Shown here one piece after another: positions 1 through 5,555 of a stretch of 7,631 nt of DNA (the stretch's first letter is position 1; each line of letters starts with the position of its first letter). The position numbers were made by a program, and so were the translations under genes. The notes under the pieces were generated by a model. It was given only the letters and a program-made list of their open reading frames with translations. It ran no database searches and had not been told where the DNA came from. The DNA is taken from positions 2,411 through 10,041 of the forward strand of contig WOYR01000069.1 of assembly GCA_011620705.1 (NCBI GenBank), given 5' to 3'. Source of the DNA: Microbacteriaceae bacterium (GTDB taxonomy: Bacteria; Actinomycetota; Actinomycetes; Actinomycetales; Microbacteriaceae).

Positions 1-84
1 GGCGGGGTCGGAGGCACGTCAGTCATTGAGGTCCTCTCAGTCTGGTCTCGATGATTATGACGGATATATCAGGCTTGCTCCGGA
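1..84. promoter_or_regulatory. AT-richer upstream region with possible weak promoter for the HTH gene
   Basis: No convincing coding sequence lies here. Bases 49-72 are clearly more AT-rich than the rest of the window. On the + strand TTGAGG (26-31, 4 of 6 match to TTGACA) is followed after 18 bp by GATGAT (50-55, 4 of 6 match to TATAAT), which would start transcription near base 62. A short inverted repeat, GAGG-T-CCTC, lies at 28-36 inside the putative -35 region and could be a half-formed operator, but it is too short to insist on. The upstream gene lies outside the window. Confidence 0.3.
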
Positions 85-384
85 ATGCATCAACGTCAAC
101 GTCGGTACGTGGCCGCGCGGGAAGTTCCGGATGACTGGTCCGATCGGATGCGGGCATTCGGCATCGCGCTTCAACGCGCGCGCCACCAGCTCGGAATGAC
201 GCAGGAGGAAGTCGCTTACGCCTCCGGCCTCACGCGCTCGCACTACCAGCAGCTGGAGAAGGGGCTTTCGCGGCCCGGCGTGCCGGCGAACCCCTCGATG
301 CTCACCCTGACGGCGCTCGCGCACACCCTGCAACTCGACCCGGCAGAGCTCATCGAACTGCCGCCGCGCTCCGCCGCGGGTTAG
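85..384 (+). CDS. Small Xre/Cro-C1 family helix-turn-helix transcriptional regulator
   Basis: A 99-residue protein that is essentially one HTH_3/Xre DNA-binding domain. Residues about 28-90 fit the family pattern: an arginine-rich first helix (LQRARHQLGMTQEEVA), a recognition helix (SGLTRSHYQQLEKG, about 47-60), then TLTALAHTLQLDPAELI, the usual final helices. There is no effector or metal-binding domain, so the ligand and targets are unknown; it may act on its own promoter or as a dimeric repressor. I chose ATG 85 because it is the first in-frame start, but there is no clear Shine-Dalgarno sequence and no -10 at leaderless distance. ATG 148 (residue 22) would still keep the whole domain. The gene runs tail-to-tail into recG, and its TAG stop overlaps the recG TAA. 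The family call is secure; any function beyond DNA binding is a guess. Confidence 0.85.
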   Translation: MHQRQRRYVAAREVPDDWSDRMRAFGIALQRARHQLGMTQEEVAYASGLTRSHYQQLEKGLSRPGVPANPSMLTLTALAHTLQLDPAELIELPPRSAAG

Positions 385-2621
385 CCCTTCGCCAGGAAGG
401 CCGCCTCCGTCTCATCCAGGCGGTCGTCGAGCGCCTGCCTCAAGGCGGGATGCCCGGCCAGCGCCGGGTCGGCCTCGAGCACTTCGGCCGCGAGCGACCG
501 TGCCTCGGCGATCAGCTCTCCGTCCCGCGCCACCCGCAGCAGTTTGAGCGATGAGCGGCCGCCCGACTGGGCGCGCCCCAGCACATCGCCTTCGCGGCGC
601 AGTTCGAGGTCGACCTGCGCCAAGGCGAAGCCGTCGAGAGTCGCGGCGACCGCATCCACCCGCTCGCGCGCCGGGGTGCCGACGGCGGCGCGGGTGACGA
701 AGAGGCAGAGGCCGGGGACCGCGCCCCGGCCGACACGGCCGCGCAGCTGGTGCAACTGGGCGACGCCGAAGCGGTCGGCATCCAGCACGATCATCGTCGA
801 GGCGTTCGGGACGTCGACACCGACCTCGATGACCGTGGTGGCGACCAGCACATCGATCTCGCCGGAAGCGAAGGCGCGCATGGTGGCGTCCTTCTCGTCG
901 CTGGACATCCGGCCGTGCAGCGGCTCGATACGGCGCCCGGCGAGCAGCGGATCGGCGCGCGCCTCCTCGAGCACCGTCAGGACCGCGGCAGTGGGGCCGG
1001 ACGCAGCACCGTCGGAGTCGGCAGGTGACGTGACGGGCGCCTCCTCGGCGTCCCCATCCTCCACGTGCTTCTGGTCGATCGCAGGGCAGACGACGAAGCC
1101 CTGCCGGCCCTGCGCGAGCTCCTCGCTCAGCCGCTCCCAGATCCGGTGCTCCCAGCTCGGATGCTCCGCCAGTGGCACGACGAACGACTCGATCGGCGAG
1201 CGGCCGGCCGGCAGCTCGGTGATCGTGGAGACGTCCAGGTCGCCGAACACGGTCATCGCGACCGTGCGCGGAATCGGTGTCGCCGTCAGCACGAGCACAT
1301 GCGGCGCGGCACCGGCCGCCGCCGTGTTGGAGAGCCCCTTCAGCCGCAGCGCCTCGCGCTGGTCCACGCCGAAGCGGTGCTGCTCGTCCACCACCACGAG
1401 TCCGAGTTCGGCGAAGCTCACCGTGTCCGCCAGCAGCGCGTGCGTGCCGACCACGATGGAGGCGCTTCCGGATGCCGCGGCCAGCAGCGCCTTGCGCCGC
1501 AGCGCCACCGGCAGCTGGCCGGTCAGCAGCGTCGGCCGCAGCCGCGCCGCCAGCTCGGGACCGAGAGCCGAGGTCAGCGACCGCAGGTGCTGCGCTGCGA
1601 GCACCTCCGTGGGCGCGAGGAAGGCCGACTGCCCCCCGGAGTCCGCGACGGCCAGCATCGCCCGCAGGGCCACCAGGGTCTTTCCGGAGCCGACCTCGCC
1701 CTGCACGAGCCGGTTCATCGGCGCGCCGCCGGCGAGGTCGCGCCCGATCTCGGCCCCGACCGCCTGCTGGTCGCCGGTCAGCGTGAAGGCCAGCTGCTCC
1801 TCGAACTCGGCCGAGAGCCTGCCGGGGGTGCGGGAGGTCGCGGCCTCGGCGCGCCGCTCCGCGCGCTGCTGGAGCAGGGCCGCCTGCAGCACGAACGCCT
1901 CCTGGAAGCGCAGGGCGTCCTGGGCGCGGCGCCAGTCGGCATCCGTTCCTGGGCGGTGGATGAGCTCGAGTGCCCGCCGGAAGTCGAGCAGCTCGCGGGA
2001 GCGGCGCACCGCGGCGGGCACCGGGTCGTCGAGCGCTGGCAGCGTGTCCAGCACCACGCCGATCGCCTTCGCCAGCTGCCAGCTCGCCATCGTCGAGGTG
2101 GCGGGATAGATCGCGATCGGCGTCTCCGCCCAGCCCTTGGCGATGCTCGGGTCGAGCCCTGGGGCGTTCTCGTCATCCGGCTGGAACAGCTCGTAGTCCG
2201 GATGCGCCAGCTGCCGTGCACCGCGGTAGTCGCCCACCTTGCCGGCGAAGATGCCGCGCATCCCCGGCCGCAGCTCGCGGGCGCGCCACGCCTGGTTGAA
2301 GAAGGTGAGCGTCAGGTGGCCCCGCCCGTCGCTGATGACCACCTCCAGGATGCTGCCGCGCTTGGACCGCATCGGCCGCTCGGTGACGCTGCGCACCTCG
2401 GCGACGATCGTGACGCTCTCGTCGAGCTGGAGCTCGTCGAGAGCGGTGAGTTCACCGCGGCGCGCGTACCGCCGCGGATAGTGGCTCAGGAGATCGCCGA
2501 CGGTCGTGCAGCCGAACGCCTTCTGGATCGCCTGCGCGGTACGGCCGCCGAGCACTGCGGTCAATCGGACCTCGAGCGGTGAGGGAGCAGGCGAGTGGGG
2601 CGGGCCGGGCACTACAGCCAT
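381..2621 (-). CDS. recG: ATP-dependent DNA helicase RecG
   Basis: RecG is a superfamily 2 helicase that regresses stalled replication forks and branch-migrates Holliday junctions. The 746-residue product shows an N-terminal wedge/OB region (about 35-150, including GDLLSHYPRRYARRGEL) and Walker A GEVGSGKT (308-315). Motif Ia is LAPTEVLAAQH (335-345), the DEQH box is at 412-415 followed by RFGV, and motif III is LTATPIPRT (445-453). Motif VI is QLRGRVGRG (625-633), and the RecG tail contains GRSSLKLL (688-695). E. coli RecG is 693 residues; part of the extra length is an acidic linker at about 520-545. Two starts are possible: ATG 2621, used here, which overlaps the end of corA by 10 nt, or GTG 2612, which shares one base with the corA TAG stop. 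A weak GGCGGA lies just upstream. It is probably co-transcribed with corA. The stop overlaps that of the convergent HTH gene. Confidence 0.96.
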   Translation of the reverse strand: MAVVPGPPHSPAPSPLEVRLTAVLGGRTAQAIQKAFGCTTVGDLLSHYPRRYARRGELTALDELQLDESVTIVAEVRSVTERPMRSKRGSILEVVISDGRGHLTLTFFNQAWRARELRPGMRGIFAGKVGDYRGARQLAHPDYELFQPDDENAPGLDPSIAKGWAETPIAIYPATSTMASWQLAKAIGVVLDTLPALDDPVPAAVRRSRELLDFRRALELIHRPGTDADWRRAQDALRFQEAFVLQAALLQQRAERRAEAATSRTPGRLSAEFEEQLAFTLTGDQQAVGAEIGRDLAGGAPMNRLVQGEVGSGKTLVALRAMLAVADSGGQSAFLAPTEVLAAQHLRSLTSALGPELAARLRPTLLTGQLPVALRRKALLAAASGSASIVVGTHALLADTVSFAELGLVVVDEQHRFGVDQREALRLKGLSNTAAAGAAPHVLVLTATPIPRTVAMTVFGDLDVSTITELPAGRSPIESFVVPLAEHPSWEHRIWERLSEELAQGRQGFVVCPAIDQKHVEDGDAEEAPVTSPADSDGAASGPTAAVLTVLEEARADPLLAGRRIEPLHGRMSSDEKDATMRAFASGEIDVLVATTVIEVGVDVPNASTMIVLDADRFGVAQLHQLRGRVGRGAVPGLCLFVTRAAVGTPARERVDAVAATLDGFALAQVDLELRREGDVLGRAQSGGRSSLKLLRVARDGELIAEARSLAAEVLEADPALAGHPALRQALDDRLDETEAAFLAKG

Positions 2622-3718
2622 TTCCGCCGTTTGAACACGATGTAGAGGATGACGCTCGATGCCAGCATCAGGCCGAGCGCGTAGAGGTAGCCGAAGGTCC
2701 AGTGCAGTTCGGGCATGAACCTGAAGTTCATCCCGTAGATCGAGCCGATCAGCGACGGAGCGAACAGGATGGCGGCCCATGCCGAGATCTTGCGGGTCTC
2801 CTCCGCCTGCCGGTTGCTGGCCGCGCTGAGGTTCTGGGCCTCCTCGCTCTGGCGCTGGCCGACCAGGCTGGTGTTCACGGCCAGGATGTCGCGCAGCAGC
2901 AGCCGGAACTCCTCGATGCGCTCCTTCGTCTGCACGACATGGTCGGCGACGTCCCGCAGATACTGCTGCAGCTGCTCCCCGACGTAGCCGTCGGCGAATC
3001 CGGAGGAGAGCGTATCGATGATCCCGATCAGGGGGGTCACCGCGCGCTCGAACTCGATGACCTCGCGGTTGAGCTCGTAGATGCGGCGGGAGACCGCGGC
3101 GTCGCCGTCGAACACCTGGGTCTCGATCTCGTCGATGTCGTTGGCGACGCCGTCGACCACCGGGGGGTAGCCGTCGACCACGGCATCCAGGATCGCGTAG
3201 AGGATCGCCTCCGTCCCCTCGTCCATCGAGCCGGGAGTCTCCTCCATGCGCTTGCGCACCGCGCTCAGATCGGGCGACTCGCTGTGCCGCACCGTGATCA
3301 GGAAGTTCGTGCCGCTGAAGATGTGCAGCTCGCCGAACTCGACCCTCTCCGAGGCGTCGTCGTAGCGAGCCGCCGTGAGCACGGTGAAGAGCGTGTCGCC
3401 GTAGCGCTCGATCTTGGGGCGCTGGTGGGCGAGCACCGCGTCCTCGATGGCGAGCTCGTGCAGCCCGAACTCGGCGGCGAGCGCGGCGAGCTCCTCGGCG
3501 GAGGGACGGTACAGCCCGATCCAGGCGATCGCCTTCGGGTGATCGTCGAGGGCCGTGAAAGTGCCGACCAGGGTGGGCGGCGTCGCGATCCGCGTGCCGT
3601 TCTCGTAGACCACGTTGTTCACGACGCCGGGCGAGGCGGTCGCGGCCCCGGAGGTCGCGGCGCCGGAGGCGGCGCCGCTGGTGCCGGCGGAACGGGACGG
3701 TCGCGGAGGGGTGGCCAC
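2612..3718 (-). CDS. corA: CorA family Mg2+/Co2+ channel protein
   Basis: This is a cytoplasmic-membrane divalent cation channel, normally a homopentamer importing Mg2+. The 368-residue product has a large acidic soluble N-terminal domain and a long stalk helix (about 250-310). Two C-terminal transmembrane segments follow (about 311-328 and 342-362), with the signature YGMN motif between them (GMN at 329-331). The basic end KRRKWL fits the family topology. The length is close to the family norm (T. maritima CorA 351). GTG 3718 was chosen because TACGAT lies 7 nt before it, giving a leaderless start; an in-frame ATG at 3781 would add 21 unconserved-looking residues and lie upstream of that promoter. 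Residues 9-31 are a low-complexity Ser/Gly/Ala/Thr stretch before the folded domain begins at about VVNNVVYENG. recG follows with an overlap, suggesting a two-gene operon. Confidence 0.93.
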   Translation of the reverse strand: MATPPRPSRSAGTSGAASGAATSGAATASPGVVNNVVYENGTRIATPPTLVGTFTALDDHPKAIAWIGLYRPSAEELAALAAEFGLHELAIEDAVLAHQRPKIERYGDTLFTVLTAARYDDASERVEFGELHIFSGTNFLITVRHSESPDLSAVRKRMEETPGSMDEGTEAILYAILDAVVDGYPPVVDGVANDIDEIETQVFDGDAAVSRRIYELNREVIEFERAVTPLIGIIDTLSSGFADGYVGEQLQQYLRDVADHVVQTKERIEEFRLLLRDILAVNTSLVGQRQSEEAQNLSAASNRQAEETRKISAWAAILFAPSLIGSIYGMNFRFMPELHWTFGYLYALGLMLASSVILYIVFKRRKWL

Positions 3719-3725
3719 GGGGGGA

Positions 3726-3731
3726 ATCGTA
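3726..3731 (-). promoter_or_regulatory. Leaderless -10 box of corA (TACGAT)
   Basis: Read on the minus strand, TACGAT is separated by 7 nt (TCCCCCC) from GTG at 3718. That places the predicted transcription start on the G of the start codon. No Shine-Dalgarno sequence exists between them. A -35 at 17 bp spacing would be CCTGGC (3749-3754), a poor match to TTGACA that falls in the first unit of the imperfect repeat array. Confidence 0.6.
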
Positions 3732-3748
3732 GCGCCGCGCGGCGACGC

Positions 3749-3804
3749 GCCAGGGGAGGCGGGCCAGGGGACGCGAGCCACGAGATGCGGGCCAGAGCGG
3801 TCGG
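3749..3804. repeat. Imperfect 14-bp tandem repeat, four units, in the corA/rsmD divergent promoter region
   Basis: Read on the + strand there are four consecutive 14-bp units, each starting GCCA: gccaggggaggcgg (3749-3762), gccaggggacgcga (3763-3776), gccacgagatgcgg (3777-3790) and gccagagcggtcgg (3791-3804). Units 1 and 2 agree at 12 of 14 positions, units 1 and 3 at 11, units 1 and 4 at 10. A fifth, badly diverged unit (3805-3818) keeps only the ends. The array lies between the two divergent -10 boxes (3726-3731 and 3831-3836). Given the high GC content, chance contributes to the later units; the first three are the convincing core. Confidence 0.55.
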
Positions 3805-3830
3805 GCGGTCGGCTGCGGAAGGCATCCCGC

Positions 3831-3836
3831 TAGCGT
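3831..3836 (+). promoter_or_regulatory. Leaderless -10 box of rsmD (TAGCGT)
   Basis: TAGCGT is followed by 6 nt (TGCCGC) and then ATG 3843, so transcription should begin at the A of the start codon. There is no Shine-Dalgarno sequence. The same hexamer, with nearly the same following bases, occurs before thiL. No recognisable -35 is present at 17 bp spacing (GTCGGC, 3808-3813). Confidence 0.6.
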
Positions 3837-3842
3837 TGCCGC

Positions 3843-4412
3843 ATGACGCGGATCATCGGGGGCTTCGCCGGCTCGATCCGGCTGGCGGTTCCCCCTTTCG
3901 GCACGCGGCCGACCAGCGACCGGGTCCGCGAGGCGATCTTCTCGGCGCTCGAGGCCCGCGACGCGCTCGCCGGGGCAAGGGTGCTGGACCTCTACGCGGG
4001 CTCCGGCGCGCTCGGCCTGGAGGCGGCGTCGCGCGGCGCCGCCCATGTCACGCTCGTCGACCATGCCGTCGCCGCGCACAGGGCCGTCGGGCGGAACGCG
4101 GCCGCGGTGCGCAAGGCGGCGCGCGGAACCGCGCCCGAGATCGTGATCTCGGGCCATCCCGTGCAGAGCTTCCTCGGAGGCTCGCTGGACAGGTGGGACC
4201 TCGTGTTCCTCGACCCCCCGTACGAACTCGGGGGCCAGGAGCTGGTCCACAACCTCGAGGCGCTCGCCGCCCGCCTCAGCCCGGATGCGGTGGTCGTGCT
4301 CGAACGATCATCCCGCGATCGCGCACCCGAGTGGCCGGCGGGGCTGGAGCTGGAGCGCCGCAAGGACTACGGGGACACGGCCGTGTACTGGCTGCGGCCG
4401 GAAAGCGCCTAG
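3843..4412 (+). CDS. rsmD: 16S rRNA (guanine(966)-N2)-methyltransferase RsmD
   Basis: RsmD transfers a methyl group from S-adenosylmethionine to N2 of G966 in helix 31 of 16S rRNA during 30S assembly. The 189-residue product has the family N-terminal signature MTRIIGGFAG then RPTSDRVREAIF (22-33). The SAM-binding motif I is DLYAGSGALGLEAASRGA (49-66), and the catalytic/target-base motif is LDPPY (123-127). Residues 149-155 (AVVVLER) form the late strand typical of the family. Length matches E. coli RsmD (198). ATG 3843 aligns with the usual family N-terminus and lies 6 nt after a TAGCGT -10 box, so the mRNA is probably leaderless. In many actinobacteria rsmD is followed by coaD in the same direction; here it is instead met head-on by thiL, with stop codons sharing CTAG at 4409-4412. 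Confidence 0.96.
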   Translation: MTRIIGGFAGSIRLAVPPFGTRPTSDRVREAIFSALEARDALAGARVLDLYAGSGALGLEAASRGAAHVTLVDHAVAAHRAVGRNAAAVRKAARGTAPEIVISGHPVQSFLGGSLDRWDLVFLDPPYELGGQELVHNLEALAARLSPDAVVVLERSSRDRAPEWPAGLELERRKDYGDTAVYWLRPESA

Positions 4413-5461
4413 CCTCGCGCGCCATCCCAGTCGGCGTAGGGATCCCAGCCGCCGCGGGCAAGGTAGGCCGCCCCGTCGACCCGCAGCTCGCGCCCCGGCT
4501 CCCCCTTTCGCTCCGCCGCCACCACATGCCCGATCGGGCGGAAGCCTCCGGGCAGCGGGGTGCCGGGCGGAAAGGTCGCGAGCAGCGCGTGATCCTCCCC
4601 GCCGCGCAGGGCCTCGTCGCCGAGGACCTCCTCCCGGTCGCCCTCGAGGGCGAGCCCCGCGGAACCGATCGCGACGCCGTCCAGATCGATCGCGACGCCG
4701 CTCGCGATGGCGAGGCGCCGCGCGTCGAGCACGAGTCCGTCGCTCACGTCGAGCATCGCTGTCGCGCCCGCGATGGCGGCGGCCGGCCCGTCGGCCAGCG
4801 GGGGGCGGGGCGTGAGCTGGGCGGCCAGTTCGGCGCCGTGGGCGTGGCGCAGCGCCGGAACCAGGGCGGCATCCGGATGCCCCTCCGCATCCACCGCGCG
4901 GGCGAACAGCAGCGCGATCCCCTGGGCGGCCAGGCCGAGGGTGCCGCTGACCGCGACGATGTCGCCAGGGCGGGCCCCGGAGCGCAGCACGGGAGCCCGC
5001 CCCTCCAGGTCGCCGAAGGCGGTGACCGCGATCACGAGCGCGTCCGACACCGAGAGGTCGCCGCCCACCACCCCGCAGCCGGGCGCCAGATCGGCGCAGG
5101 CCTCGCGGAGGCCGTCGGCGATCCCCTCGAGCGTCTCGACCGGGGTGTCGGCCGGCGCGACGATCGCGACGAGCAGGCCGGTGGGGCGGGCGCCCATCGC
5201 CGCGACATCCGACAGATTGGTGGCGGCGGCCTTCCAGCCGAGTTCGAAGGGGGTCGACCAGGCGAGGCGGAAGTCCGGGCCGTGCGCCATGGTGTCGGTG
5301 GTGACCACGTAGCGGCCGTCGGGCGCCGCGAGCACGGCGGCGTCGTCGCCGGGGCCGATGATGGCGGCGGCGGCATCCGGCAGGCGCGGGAAGATGCGCG
5401 CGAGCACAGCCGTCTCGCCGAGCGAGCCGAGGGTGCCCGCGCCGCCGGCAGGGATGGTCAT
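4409..5461 (-). CDS. thiL: Thiamine-monophosphate kinase ThiL
   Basis: ThiL catalyses the last step of thiamine diphosphate synthesis, phosphorylating thiamine monophosphate with ATP in the cytoplasm. It belongs to the PurM/AIR synthase-like superfamily. The 350-residue product shows the ordered motifs GPGDDAAV (37-44, Mg/ATP aspartates), TTDTM (54-58), TNLSDVAAMGARP (81-93), GGDLSVSD (133-140), GTLGLAAQGIALL (173-185), DVSDGL (238-243) and GGEDHALL (287-294, where most relatives have GGEDYELL). It is slightly longer than E. coli ThiL (325). ATG 5461 was chosen because the coding signal fades upstream into a tandem repeat and a TAGCGT -10 box lies 7 nt before it; longer in-frame starts would translate the antisense of the lipoprotein gene. 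No other thi gene is adjacent, so it is not part of a thiamine operon here. Confidence 0.96.
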   Translation of the reverse strand: MTIPAGGAGTLGSLGETAVLARIFPRLPDAAAAIIGPGDDAAVLAAPDGRYVVTTDTMAHGPDFRLAWSTPFELGWKAAATNLSDVAAMGARPTGLLVAIVAPADTPVETLEGIADGLREACADLAPGCGVVGGDLSVSDALVIAVTAFGDLEGRAPVLRSGARPGDIVAVSGTLGLAAQGIALLFARAVDAEGHPDAALVPALRHAHGAELAAQLTPRPPLADGPAAAIAGATAMLDVSDGLVLDARRLAIASGVAIDLDGVAIGSAGLALEGDREEVLGDEALRGGEDHALLATFPPGTPLPGGFRPIGHVVAAERKGEPGRELRVDGAAYLARGGWDPYADWDGARG

Positions 5462-5468
5462 GCCCGCA

Positions 5469-5474
5469 ACGCTA
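5469..5474 (-). promoter_or_regulatory. Leaderless -10 box of thiL (TAGCGT)
   Basis: On the minus strand TAGCGT (5474 down to 5469) is followed by 7 nt (TGCGGGC) and the ATG at 5461, so the transcript should have no 5' leader. At exactly 17 bp spacing the middle copy of the 14-bp repeat supplies TTCGCC (5497-5492), a 3 of 6 match to TTGACA and a weak candidate -35. Because no leader is predicted, a TPP riboswitch is not expected upstream of this gene. Confidence 0.6.
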
Positions 5475-5523
5475 CTGGGCGAACACTGCTGGGCGAACAC
5501 TGCTGGGCGAACACTGCTGGGCG
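5475..5523. repeat. Exact 14-bp tandem repeat (3.5 copies) in the thiL/DUF3515 divergent promoter region
   Basis: Three identical copies of CTGGGCGAACACTG occupy 5475-5488, 5489-5502 and 5503-5516, followed by a half copy, CTGGGCG (5517-5523). The array abuts the thiL -10 box (5469-5474) and ends about where the -35 of the opposite gene would lie. The absence of any mismatch between copies suggests recent expansion by slippage, or selection on a repeated protein-binding site. The period is not a multiple of three, so the array is not a coding repeat. Confidence 0.95.
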
Positions 5524-5543
5524 GGCGGTCGGAGAGCGCCGGG

Positions 5544-5549
5544 TACCCT
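5544..5549 (+). promoter_or_regulatory. Leaderless -10 box of the DUF3515 gene (TACCCT)
   Basis: TACCCT is followed by 6 nt (GAGCAG) and GTG 5556, placing the likely transcription start on the first base of the start codon. The bases between hold no usable Shine-Dalgarno sequence. The -35 position (5521-5526, GCGGGC) is unrecognisable and overlaps the end of the tandem repeat. Confidence 0.55.
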
Positions 5550-5555
5550 GAGCAG

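Noticed and set aside
544..2582. Long + strand open frames (521 and 505 codons) opposite recG
   Set aside because: They are antisense to a fully conserved helicase, and their Ser/Ala- or Arg-rich composition with no motif marks them as GC-driven shadows.
381..4250. A 1289-codon open frame on the minus strand reaching back through corA and rsmD
   Set aside because: Only the part from 2621 to 381 is RecG. Upstream the frame is the wrong frame of corA and the antisense of rsmD, giving Arg/Ala/Gly-rich nonsense typical of high-GC shadow frames.
4378..4400. CGGCCG-11 nt-CGGCCG hairpin as a terminator for rsmD
   Set aside because: It lies inside the rsmD coding sequence, CGGCCG is self-palindromic and common at this GC content, and no T-run follows.
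5475..5523. SOS (LexA) box in the tandem repeat, because each unit contains CGAAC
   Set aside because: The actinobacterial LexA site needs GAAC followed by an inverted GTTC four bases later; here CGAAC recurs only as a direct repeat.
5475..5523. CRISPR array
   Set aside because: Units are 14 bp, contiguous and without spacers, so this is a simple tandem repeat.
2579..5551. A 990-codon + strand open frame opposite corA and thiL
   Set aside because: It is antisense to two genes with clear catalytic motifs and crosses rsmD in another frame; no domain is recognisable.
5462..5555. TPP riboswitch upstream of thiL
   Set aside because: The thiL transcript appears to have no leader, and the conserved TPP riboswitch core is not seen on the thiL strand. 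ACCCTGAGCAG at 5545-5555 is on the other strand and is the lipoprotein promoter region.
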